Shown here: in pieces, positions 1-9,663 of the stretch | Layout: each line of letters opens with the position of its first letter | Position numbering within the stretch: the stretch's first letter is position 1 | The notes under the pieces: generated by a model | Told to the model about the DNA's origin: nothing | Seen by the model: the letters and a program-made list of their open reading frames with translations, nothing else | Databases searched by the model: none | Made by a program: the position numbers and the translations under genes | Source: Dipteris shenzhenensis | Taxonomy: Eukaryota > Polypodiophyta > Polypodiopsida > Gleicheniales | Strand: one strand, 5' to 3' | Assembly: GCA_047967505.1 (NCBI GenBank) | Contig: CM106541.1 | Length of the DNA: 64,000 bases

Positions 1-99
1 ATGTGGTTCAAAAAACCAGGAAAGCCTGGTTTGGAAAGTATTTTGTTTGAAGAATGGGTGGTCAAGGAATCATGATGGATTACAAGCTGAGTATGTAAT

Positions 100-345
100 C
101 CATGGGATTGACACCCTTGCTGCTTTCATGGCACCTGACAGACTTCCCCCCAACTAGCTCTCTACCACCATTGCCCTGATACATAAAGCATAAGACCCCA
201 TGGACCCAAACTACAAGACTATCATGATTAGCATGGCCAAGATCTATGAATCGATTATAGAGGTCAGCATCAATGATCATACAGAGGATACAAGGCAGAG
301 AGCACCAGGTTAGGCCGGGTTCCGCAAGGATCATAGTAAACCAAC
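100..345 (+). pseudogene. LINE-like reverse transcriptase fragment
   Basis: The plus-strand translation shows the start of a non-LTR reverse transcriptase domain. A segment like LIHKAxDPMDPNYKTIMI lies at about 170-225, and RAPGxAGFRKDHS lies at about 300-340. In this RT group the usual forms are K-x-GDP..NYR-TI and RAxGQAGFR, so the match is good. A TAG replaces the expected Gln in the second motif and another stop lies upstream. The thumb, the YxDD/FADD block and the C-terminus are missing, so this is a scrap. The same RT family recurs at 16.4 kb. Confidence 0.6.
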
Positions 346-1250
346 TACCAAAGCCCTTCTTGCATCAAAATGAGTTGCATTTTTGTCTGTCGGGTTGGGA
401 ACCCGGACCCTGAGTATCTCTCCAAGTGTTGATGGGGAGAGAGGATGCGGATAGAGCCATGGTAAAGTGGAGAAGCCTCGAGCAAATACTCCTCAATAAA
501 ATTCAGAGAAAGAAGAGCAGAGATCAAAAGAGGGAATCAGTCATGGATACTGTCATTGCAACTAGAAGACTTGGGGCAAAAAGAAGTCATCAATAGCAAG
601 AAACATGACCAAAAAGCATGGTGATTTACTTTGGATATGGCAGCACCCAGGTCTAGGAAAGAACTTGCAGATTCAATGGTCATTTTTTAGAACATTGTGG
701 AAGAAATGGGGCAGAGTTGCAGCAGATTCGTGGCAAAACAACGGGACAGAGGCAGCTTCATGTCAACTGTTCTGCAGCAGAGGAGTGGCAGGCAGATGCA
801 GTACAGCACGAGCATGAATGAACCAGAGTAAAAAGAATGGACTGCCTGGAATCTTCAGGAAAAGGGTGGCTGTTTTTACTGATGCAGTCAGGCAGGCTTA
901 CATGGACATGGCAGGCAAATCTTCGAGAAAAATGGCGGCCATTTTTAGATCGTCTTGCTGAAAAACGACCAGCCATAGCTGTGCACAGGTACATAGACAA
1001 AAAAACAGGCAGAATCAGGGTGATGACCTTGATGAAAGAAAAGATGGTACTTTCTCCTCCTCCAAGAATGGCAGCGATCAGCAGAACTCCAATCGATTGT
1101 TAGCAGCAGCAAACATGAGGGGTTTCTCTAGCAGCAGGCAGACAGTTTGTGGACAGGAAAAAACGCTCCAAAACGTGAAAACTTGCTGTAGATTTATGTC
1201 GGCAGCAAGCAACAGCAACTCTTTAAAAATGGTGGGTGCAAGAAACTCCA
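346..1250. other. uninterpreted stretch, probably LTR-element interior
   Basis: No recognisable protein domain. Short ORFs on both strands (for example 605-817 plus and 758-1000 minus) have no familiar motif. Because the LTR to the right has its primer site facing left, this stretch is probably the 5' interior of a minus-strand LTR retrotransposon whose other LTR is lost. That is inference from position only. Confidence 0.3.
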
Positions 1251-1262
1251 GCTCTGATACCA
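1251..1262 (-). promoter_or_regulatory. primer-binding site (initiator Met tRNA type)
   Basis: Read on the minus strand this is TGGTATCAGAGC, the usual plant LTR-retrotransposon primer site complementary to the 3' end of initiator methionine tRNA. It directly abuts the LTR at 1,263. Confidence 0.75.
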
Positions 1263-1556
1263 TGTAAAAGTATCATGGAGAGAGGAAGCGAGTTGAGAGA
1301 TGGAGACAATGCATAGGCCAAATGCTTGGATCTTGATTGATGAAAAGCAAGTACAATGGTGCCTCATTTTATAGGCAGAGGATGCCTTGTCTTCCCCACA
1401 TACATACCTCACTGATGATGACAGTGAGGCGATGTCACACAGCCAAATCAAATCCAATGCTCCAAAGGTCCATGGACCCTTCAAACTATTAAAGGACAAA
1501 AACGCACCTCACAACTAGAGCACTGTTTACACTATAGACTCCGAAATACCCCAACA
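1263..1556 (-). mobile_element. LTR of a minus-strand retrotransposon
   Basis: The 294-bp block has TG...CA ends. On the minus strand it begins TGTTGGGGTATTTCGG and ends CTTTTACA, immediately followed by the tRNA-Met primer site, so it is the 5' LTR of a minus-strand element. I found no second copy in the window. The partner LTR and all pol domains are absent, so the element is truncated on the left. Confidence 0.7.
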
Positions 1557-2270
1557 TTTGACACATTGGTCAAGTCTCTTCCGGGCCTTTGATCTCAGAC
1601 CAGTTTAGTGGAGAAGGACAAAAAGGTTACAAGTATTGATGCTTTCTAGGCTTATCAGGAGCAAGGTTTCTGTCCCCCTAGGCAGAGTTTGGAGCATGAT
1701 GACGGATGCAGCATTCCAAGCCATGGCCAACTTCATGACCATTTCTGAGGAGGGATTCATTATACCACCAGGCTATAAGAGCACTCACACATCTCACACA
1801 TTCAGGATCTCTCCTGGTCAGCTTCGAATTTCCTCACACAAGTTAGAGATAGAGACAAGACATATGTAGGGGCTTCCACATCATATAAGGATATTTAGAG
1901 GTTTTGAGGTGGCAGAGGTCAAAGGAGCACTTTATTCTACAATGCCTAGCATACCACGAGATTAGAGGCACATCTCATTGCATCTTTAGAAAGGATGTTT
2001 GTGAGCCAGCTTACTCATAGTAGCTCAAGTCCATTGATTCCTTTAGGGCTCACCAGTCAAACACCATTTTTTAATACATGATGCACCTATGCTCATAGAT
2101 CCTTTTGGTCTCCCGAAGACTTTAATAAACTTTCTTTGTGTCAAAATGGGATTCCAAAAACAAAGGCAGGACAGCATTTCAACAGTTAAAAGTGAAACAA
2201 AAATCCAATACAAAAGAGAATTGTTAGAATGCCAAGAAGTAGTGCCTTGAGGATGAAACAACCCAATGCA
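1557..2270. other. uninterpreted stretch
   Basis: A plus-strand reading of 77 codons at 1,636-1,869 has an ordinary amino-acid mix but no motif I recognise. The rest shows frequent stops in all frames. It may be decayed transposon sequence linked to the coiled-coil relic that follows. Confidence 0.25.
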
Positions 2271-2830
2271 TGGCAAGCCACAACATGAAGGTGAGAGAAC
2301 TTAAAACTAGAGGTAAAGGCACTTAAAGCCTCCCTCAAGGATGATGCAACAAAGGAAGGTGAGATATTACAATGGGCTGCTCTTGCATTGGAAATAGAGC
2401 AGTTTAAAAAGGCCAATGAAAAGCTACACGAGAATCTGGAGGCTAAAAGAGCAATTGAAGCAAGGACACAAGACCTCCAAAAGGATTCAACTTCCAAGTG
2501 GGTGGAAGTTGCGAAGAAAGACTTGGATGCAATCTCCAAATGGATGGAGGCTACACGCCCACCCTCCCATAGCCACCTTGGAGAAAGACAAACACAAGCA
2601 AGTAAAGGGCTTAAATATAAGAGTGGTGGGATTTCCGAAGGGTGCCACACACTGAGAGGATAAGGAGGCATTATGTAAACACATGAGTATTTTAGAACCC
2701 CATTTTGTGGGATGCATGGCAAGTTGGGGAAGATGTAACACGGGAACAACCCTCAAATTCAAAGATGTCGAATCATGAACTGACTCCATGAAGAAAAGGG
2801 TGGCTCTCAAAGCCACCTAACAGCTTGAGC
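2271..2830 (+). pseudogene. coiled-coil ORF1-like retroelement relic
   Basis: The plus strand reads as a heptad-rich, charged coiled coil (about 2,290-2,530: many Glu, Lys and Leu, with segments such as ALEIEQFKKANEKLHENLEA). A frame change follows, then a short segment LNIRVVGFPKGATH. A coiled coil followed by an [IV]R[IV]xG-type RNA-binding start is the layout of LINE ORF1 proteins, which bind element RNA. At least one frameshift and three stops make it a pseudogene. The long minus-strand ORF covering the same bases is an antisense shadow. A plain coiled-coil host gene remnant remains possible. Confidence 0.4.
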
Positions 2831-3330
2831 GTAGGAAAACCCGAATGGTAGCCACATAGGGAGGAGGCCAACCATTGGTTATGGGTTGACTAACCTAGGG
2901 TTAGTGCTAGCCTAAAGTTATGCTTAGGTTCAACAAAGTTTGGGACCTCCACCCACAAACAGTTAAGTGCTAGCTAGCATGAGATGTGAATGTGCCCAAG
3001 AGTTAGAGATAAAAACCTAGGGCTATCAATGCTTAAGTGCTTAGGGCCATTATACTGACGTTATTTCTACATTATAGTCACCTATGAGACAAGGAAGAGA
3101 GAGCCACACAAAAAGGTAGAGCTCAGCCAGTTGTGCACAATCTCTTTGCCAAAATACGTAAAACAAACTTGCTTTAGCCTTGGCGGTAGTGATATTATGA
3201 TGGCGTGGCTTCGAGCATGTACTACAAAACAATCTCTGGACTGGCACCCCTCTCAAGTCTTGGACGGTGTCAGATGCTCTCCCGGTAATCAAAAATGAGG
3301 TTGTCAAATCTCGTCATTGTTACTTGTTGG
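2831..3330. other. uninterpreted stretch
   Basis: Contains CTAGGGTTAG-like short repeats and no convincing ORF. An 85-codon minus-strand ORF at 3,050-3,307 has no recognisable motif. Confidence 0.25.
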
Positions 3331-3337
3331 ATGACAG

Positions 3338-3604
3338 CTAGTACATGTCTTCTCTGCCCAATCGGAACAGCAGGGCTCCAAGGATGCCCCCAGCTCCAAC
3401 GGCAATGACGAGAACAAGGACTAACATGAGGTGTGATGGTGTCGATGATAGGGGGGGTAGTAGGGGTAGCGATGGTGTCGATGATGGGGGGGAGGGTGGT
3501 AAGGAAGGTGATGGTGGTAGGGGTGGTGGCAGTGCCCTCAGGAGCTGATGGCCAGAAACGAGAAGCCAAGGGAAAAACATGAGGAGAAGGAATAACCTCG
3601 CCAT
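3338..3604 (-). CDS. small proline-rich secreted or membrane protein (88 aa)
   Basis: The reading frame is intact. It has an N-terminal hydrophobic signal-like segment (MARLFLLLMFFPWLLVSG, residues 1-18), a Pro/Ser-rich middle (about residues 25-58, PPLPPSPSLPPSPP-like), a hydrophobic Val/Leu/Ala/Gly-rich segment (about 60-81) and a short tail FRLGREDMY. This layout recalls plant arabinogalactan or extensin-type cell-surface peptides, where the second hydrophobic stretch is a membrane helix or a GPI signal. The composition is also what a GGT/GGC-rich repeat gives by chance on the opposite strand, so the gene is uncertain. About 400-1,100 bp upstream the minus strand has long CT tracts, common in plant 5' leaders. 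I cannot assign a family or a specific function. Confidence 0.4.
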   Translation of the reverse strand: MARLFLLLMFFPWLLVSGHQLLRALPPPLPPSPSLPPSPPSSTPSLPLLPPLSSTPSHLMLVLVLVIAVGAGGILGALLFRLGREDMY

Positions 3605-4498
3605 CGATCCTACGTTACAAAGAATTCGAATATGAATATGTGTCCCTAGTGAAAGAAAAATGGAAAATCCAATTAATTAGTCCTCCTTCCAAGTCGCCGG
3701 TGGACATGATTAACCTAAGATAATAGAATGTCTCTCGAAAAATAAAAATTAAAGTAAGGTAGCCGTCGAACATTAATCCCTGCCCGCCCTCCACCTCTCA
3801 TTTTCACCTCTCCCATCCTATCTTTTTTTTTCCCTCGAAAAAAAACAAGGTATTATCATTCATAAGGCCTGCCCAAAAGGTTGTCGGAACCAAAAGCAGC
3901 AGCAACACAACAAAAAACAATAGTAGAAGAGAGGGAGGGGGAAAGATTACAAGTGATGTGGGGTAGAGGGGGAAGCTAGAGAGAGAGAGAACGAGAGAGA
4001 GAGAGAGAGAGGATTTTAAGGGAAGGAAATAGCAAGTGGAACTTGGACCAATCAACTAATTATGGAATTAGCAAAAAAGGAAGACTGCCCATTTTAATTT
4101 CTACCTACAAGGAAGAGAAAGCACTATAGAGCGTTCAAATAAAAAAATAAATTAAAAAGAAATATAAGTAAAGAAAGGATGCTTGCATTTCAATCGAGGC
4201 TGAAGTGTCAAAGCCGCCCAACAAGCACGGCTTTAGGGACCGCAAACCCCCGCCTCTTCCCTCTCAAATTCTCAATGCCTCCCATTCCCTCTCAGTCCTC
4301 ACCCTCTGAAACAAGGTGAATGATTTATATCTATCATTCATTAGGCCTACCTATGGGTGAGTAAAATGCTTAAGAGAGAGCATAAAATTGGGGTAAATGC
4401 AAATGGTTCAAAAGTCAACAAGATGAATTTCATTCATGTGGTTGAGTGAGAGAGAGAGAGAGAGGGGGGGGGTTTGCTTAGAGAGAAGAAGAAGAAGA

Positions 4499-4531
<33 letters not shown>

Positions 4532-5350
4532 AGAGGAGAAAGAAAGGAGAGAGAAAAGGAGAAGAGGAGAGGAGAGAGAGGGGGGGGACAGGCCAAAAAG
4601 GACGAAGTCATTAATAAATACATGCATTAAAGCCTCTTACAACGAGCATACTTGGACCAATCACTTTTTATTTAAAGGAAATATCTTAAAAATACCTATT
4701 TTACATTTGGAAAGCGAACCACCTTCCCTATACCTTCCAAAGGCCCTCTTACTTCAGGGCCTCTCCATTGCCTCAGCCCTCAGACCCTCTCCCGAATCGT
4801 TTCAAACCCCCCACTCCCTCCTACTCCAAGAGATGTCTCGCCGTCTCTCTCTGTCTCACACACAACGCACGCAGAGGCATGCACATGCAGCTTTAACGCA
4901 AAATCCAGATCTACGACGGTTTCCGCCACATGCACAATCTCAATTCCTCTAAGTGTGGTCGAAAGTACAGTCTTGGGATTTGAGCTTACAAGTCGAAGCA
5001 TTGATTACCCCAAATCATCGGATCGTGCTATTGCCAGTTGAACTAGTCTGACCAGGCCTTGCCGAATCGCTTCCGTAGTAACGATCGATGGATTTGAAAA
5101 CTTTCGTCTTCTTCTAATTCCGATGGCGAATGCGGTCTAATTATCGCACACTTTCGAAAGCGCATACAGTCGAAATTTCTCCATGGCGCGATTCCAAGCA
5201 AGGCCTGGTTCTAGAAATTGAATTGAATCGCACCGATGCTTTTTCTGATAAACGTAAAGTGCCTGCTTTGTTTTGCATCCCAGCAAGAAACGATTAAAAG
5301 AAATACAAATGAAGGAGCAGCGACTACCTGGGATGCAGGAGCGGCTGAGG
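3605..5350. other. non-coding stretch with GA/CT microsatellites
   Basis: Holds several (GA)n and GGGGGGG tracts (3,970-4,010; 4,446-4,473; 4,498-4,585), AT-rich spacer and a CT-rich segment at 4,700-4,960. ORFs here are low-complexity artefacts. If the minus-strand proline-rich ORF is real, this would be its promoter and leader. No coding sequence supported. Confidence 0.4.
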
Positions 5351-5472
5351 GAGGAGATGGTGAGGCGGTAAGGTAAAATCGCTAAGGTAAAGGCTCACAG
5401 ACTGAATCCGAGTGAGGAGATGGTGAGGCGGTAAGGGAAAATCGCGAAGGTAAAGGCTCACAGACTGAATCC
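5351..5472. repeat. two-copy tandem repeat, 63-bp period
   Basis: GAGGAGATGGTGAGGCGGTA... through ...GACTGAATCC occurs twice, at 5,351 and 5,414, with only a few differences between copies. Confidence 0.85.
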
Positions 5473-7160
5473 AATTTCAAATCTTTTGAAATGCGAGTTT
5501 TCAGCAATGGGACATAATATTATTCGCTCCTTCTAATTAAATTCATTAATTAATCAACCCCTATCTACCCCCTAATCGCTAAACTTAATTAACCTAATCG
5601 TTTCTTATTTAGCCTAATCACGTCTCCCTACTCCTCCCCAATCTCCCCTACCTACTCTACTTCCCCTCACAGCTGTTGGGCAGTGGTTCTTATAGGTAGC
5701 TTGTAGAAGCGCTTTTGAAGTCGCGCACGTGCCCCCCCCCTTTCGCAAAAATTAATCGCTCCTTAATTTATCACGGCCCGCCCCCCCTTTTCATGAACAT
5801 TAATCGAAGCTTGTCATTAATTTGTCGCAGCCCCCTTAACTAATTAATGGGATTTCGTATTTTTTGTCATCGGGGGCCCTATTCGTAAACGCTCCTAATC
5901 GCATTAATTTGGCAATCCCTAATCGCATTTGGGGCCATTCCAATTAATTAATTTTCTTCTAGCTCTTAGTGATGCCTTGATTATGCTATGCTCAAAGATT
6001 ATTAATCATCCATGGTCCTCTCACTATGTGTTGCCAACTCTCCCTCCCCAGGTTGCTCCTTGCTACAATCGTTGTGTGTTGCTACGATCCTCTCACCGTG
6101 TGTTGCTCCCTACTACAATCTCTCCCCCTCTTATCATTCTCTTGCTCTAACTGCCCGTATATATAAAGCAACTTCACAAGAGGCGATGCCCAAACTTTTT
6201 GGAAGAAGGCATCACCAGAGGCGGTGAGAGAAGCTTCTAGGCAGTATAGATCTAGAATGATCTGAGGAGCGGATATCTCGACACTGTTAATCTGTACCTT
6301 AATTTTCAGTCCAACGCTTACCTAATCACCTGCACCTCCCTCTCCTCTGCGAGACAAATTAATTAATAGCCCCATATTCAATCTGGGGGGTCCTATTTGC
6401 AAACGCTCCTAAGCACATTAATTAATTAACTTAATGCACTTAATGAGAATTATATATATCTCATCCCCCCCCTCATGCGAAGTAGTCTCGCCCCTCCTCC
6501 CCTTGTCATGCTACCTCCCTTGCCTCTACTTCCTGTCCGCTACCTCTACTTCCCTCCTTCCTCCTTCCCACTTCTCTGTCCCTCCTTCCTCCTCCCCACT
6601 CCTCTCTCCCCCCTTTCTCCCCTTCTCTTCCTCCTTCTATTAGGGAGGGCTTCACAACCCCCTTGCCTCCACTCTATCACCCCCCCCTCCTACTCTTATA
6701 CCCAACGGCCAAGAAGCTTCTACATTGGAAAGCTTCTGGAAGAAGCCACCTGCCAATCGTGGCCCCCAAAAGACACACAGACCTTGCATTAATTGAAAAC
6801 CTTACATTAATTGATCGCAGACCCCCAAAAACACATAGAGATTGCATTAATCAAGCATCACGACGTCCCAAACATAGTCAAATTAATTAATTGAAGATAA
6901 AAGTTTCATTGGGGGGGCCTATTCGCAATTAACTAATTAGTTTAGAGCGCAATGGGACATAATTGACCTAACTTTAGAGCCCACATAAACTTTAATGAAA
7001 AAATTAACCTATCCCTCCACGCCCCACTGCCTCTCCCTCTCTCCCTCTGCCTCTCTTGCTTCCCTCTACCTCCCTCACTCAGTCTCTCCTCTCCCGCTCC
7101 CTCTCCTCTCACTCAACGTCTCCTCACTTAGCCTCTCCCTCTCCCCTCTACCTTGCTCCT
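5473..7160. other. AT-rich and pyrimidine-rich repeat region
   Basis: Runs of TTAATTAATTAA alternate with C/T-rich blocks. A diverged module beginning GGGGG(C/T)CCTATT(C/T)G(T/C)AAACGCTCCTAA recurs at about 5,873 and 6,387, with a shorter relative near 6,907. CT-rich ORFs at 6,434-6,792 and 6,995-7,204 are low-complexity and I do not call them genes. No protein domain seen. Confidence 0.45.
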
Positions 7161-7720
7161 CCATCGCCAATCTAGGGTCGTTTGGCCAAACGTGTTCAAG
7201 TTAACCTGAATTGCCTAATTTGCAAAGGTGCGTTGGAAGATATGAGGCATCTCCTTTGGAAATGCTCGATGTTTAGGAAGGCGTGGGGTAAATTAGAAGC
7301 TGTTGTGAGGAATTCGGGGCTAATGGCCAAGTTCGTCATTGGCCATCAATGGAGTATCCTATTGCTTGGGGATATGGAGAAGCTTCCCTCAACTTTGGTA
7401 GTGACTTGGCCGTACCTTTATGCGGTGGTCGTGCTAAGGGTTTGGGAGGTAAGAAATAGAGTAGTCTTCCAACACGGGTCGAATAGAGCTCTTAGGGTCC
7501 AGGGCATTTCTTGCTGCTACAAGGAGGTGCTTACAAGACTTCATCAAGCTCACTGAGATGAAGGACCGTGTGGTTAGGCACGTAATCCGAGCCGTGGTTA
7601 GCCACGCGATCTAAGCTGTCCTTGCCAATTTTCGTGGTTATTAAGTCTTATCATTGTTGTTAGCGACATGGGCCTTGGGCGGTTAGCCCTCAGGCTTTTA
7701 TTCATAAGATAAATGGTAAT
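7160..7720 (+). pseudogene. LINE C-terminal fragment with RT-associated zinc motif
   Basis: An open plus-strand frame (7,182-7,556) encodes CLICKGALEDMRHLLWKC, which fits the zinc-binding reverse-transcriptase tail of plant LINEs (C-x2-C...H-x4-C followed by R..W). The rest is a hydrophobic segment (WPYLYAVVVLRVWEVRNRVVF) typical of the same tail. RT catalytic blocks are absent, so this is a 5'-truncated LINE end. It lies immediately left of a copia integrase relic on the other strand. Confidence 0.6.
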
Positions 7721-8590
7721 GTTGAAGATTCTACCCAATAAGAGTTTGTTAGGTTATTTTCATCGATCATACAATAGGTAGTATTTGCAATAGCTCTATT
7801 TTTGCATTATGCACACCATTATGTCAAGTAGTGTATCTACATGTAAATTCTCTTTTGTTACCATTATATCTACAAAAATTTATTAAATAATTGAGATTTA
7901 TACTTATCGCCATTATTGCATCTTAGTGTCTTGATGTGTTAACAACTTGTTTCTCAACAAGGGATTTGAAATCTTGAAAATACTCAAAGGCCTTTTATTC
8001 CTCTTCCAATAAATAAGTCCGCATATTCCTTTTGTGGGCATTCATAAAAGTGATGTAATAAGACTTTTTGCCAAATTAATGATCCCCAAATATTCGTGTG
8101 CACTAAGTAAAGGACATTTATGGCCTGTGATTCAAATTGTAGAAGGAGACTAATGTTGCTTGCCCAAAATTCACACACTTGATTTTTGCCAAATTAATGA
8201 TCCCCAAATGTTAGTGTGCACTAAGTAAAGGACATTTATGGCCTGTGATTCAAATTGTAGAAGGAGTCTAATGTTGCTTGCTCAAATTCGCACACTTGAT
8301 TTCAACACTACAATGAAGGTAGTCCTTAGGGAATGTTGTTTTGCTTCATGAAAACACTACTTTTATAATTCAAGTGTCCATAATATTTGTGCTAAAGAAT
8401 GCTTACTGCATCATGATTGCTTTGTTCTATAGCGTTTGCCTCTTGTGATCATAAGTCAGTGGAGCCTTTCAACTTTGATACCTTGGGCAACAAGTAACTC
8501 ATTTGTTGAATAAATCATCATGATCATTATCAACTATGTGACCTACTGAAAAAAAATTGTGTTAAGCCTAGCACATGTATAACATCTTTA
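7720..8590 (-). pseudogene. Ty1/copia GAG-pre-integrase and integrase relic
   Basis: Read on the minus strand from 8,590 down, fragments of a copia polyprotein appear in order. YYGHLNYKS- and FMKQNNIP-like pieces of the pre-integrase region come first. LVHTNIWGS follows (usual HTDIWGP, first catalytic Asp changed to Asn). LRCNNGDKY comes next (usual LRSDNGGEY, second Asp also Asn). NGNKREFTCRYTT and HNGVHNAK are last (usual YTPQQNGVAERKN). Several stops and frameshifts interrupt it. With two catalytic Asp lost it cannot encode an active integrase. Gag, protease, RT and LTRs are not seen beside it. Confidence 0.7.
8065..8300. repeat. two-copy tandem duplication, 118-bp period
   Basis: TTTTGCCAAATTAATGATCC through CACACTTGATTT occurs at 8,065 and again at 8,183 with a few substitutions. 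It duplicates the piece of copia integrase containing the HTNIWG motif. Confidence 0.9.
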
Positions 8591-8599
8591 ATTTGGCTT

Positions 8600-9660
8600 G
8601 AATTACTTCAAACTAGTATTAATCTTGTAGCGTGAACACTTCCTGGATTCCCATTGGCTATGAACACATGTTCTTTTGAGTTTTGACTTTTTTGGTGATT
8701 TAGAGAATAGAGGAAGATGACAGATTCTACTGATTCTTCATCATAGAGTGGAAATCGCTAGATCTTAAGGAAATTGGTCGCACAGGAGAATACACAACAT
8801 ATCTATACGAGAGGTATGAGATGACTCTGTATATATTCATTATTGTCGTGGCTCTAAAACAGAGCAAGGGCCTATCTATTGGTGGCTACCAAACTCACTG
8901 CAGTAGCTCCCCCAACACAAAAAAGTCAGCAATAGTAGCCATCTATGATTTACGTGTTGTTCTCGACCCCACTGTGTGGGGTATTGGCTGGACCTGACCG
9001 AGTCACTTTTAACAGTTAAGATAGACACATAAACTTGAATATTGAGCCACAAGAATAGGAGGGCAAGGAAGCTCCTCTGTGTAGGTACTTGTTCTCAGTA
9101 TAACGCACTCACAGCTACGCTTTGTATGTGTTGCCAACTACGAAAGCTGCCTGGCTATGGTATGAGCTCAACCCACATCACCTTATGCTGCTCCATGAGC
9201 ACTCGGATGTGTGGCCTTTGGGGAAGAGGGGAGTGTCGCATACGCAAAAGGGATGGAGACATTGGAAGAAGGCGGGATCTAGCCAAGAATTTTACATAGT
9301 CCGATCAGCGCGTGTGGAGTGCAAAGCATTTGATCAAAGGATCTAACAAGAGATAAGGTGGTCCACTACAGAAGAGTAGAGGACATAAAGAGAAGTAGAC
9401 AGATGAGGAGGAGGAGCGTGTGACATAGAGAGTATGAGAGAACTGCAGGTGAGCGAATCCTATTTTAGGATGTGCCCATCAATATCTATTTAACCCATCA
9501 AAACCAGCAAGAGTCACCCAATGGAACTCTTAGTTAGAGTCCTCCTTTCTTGGTCTATTGCCATGTGGATGGACACATGTCATACTGACACACGTCACCT
9601 TGTTGGAGCTTACATGGTAACTATGTCATCTCGTCTTCCCCTTGTGAAAAAAGGACTTTG
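8600..9660. other. uninterpreted stretch
   Basis: Two overlapping plus-strand ORFs at 9,042-9,346 have no recognisable motif. This stretch may include the 3' non-coding part or LTR of the gypsy element to the right, but I found no matching LTR pair. Confidence 0.25.
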
Positions 9661-9663
9661 CGT

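Noticed and set aside
2186-2749. 187-codon minus-strand ORF
   Set aside because: It lies antisense to a plus-strand coiled-coil reading, and its Ser/Leu/Phe-rich composition is what Glu/Lys-rich codons give on the other strand.
4408-4630. Overlapping Arg/Glu-rich and Leu/Ser-rich ORFs on both strands
   Set aside because: They are translations of a GA/CT microsatellite.
6434-6890. Plus ORFs rich in Pro, Leu and Ser
   Set aside because: They come from a pyrimidine-rich low-complexity tract, with no domain and overlapping frames equally open.
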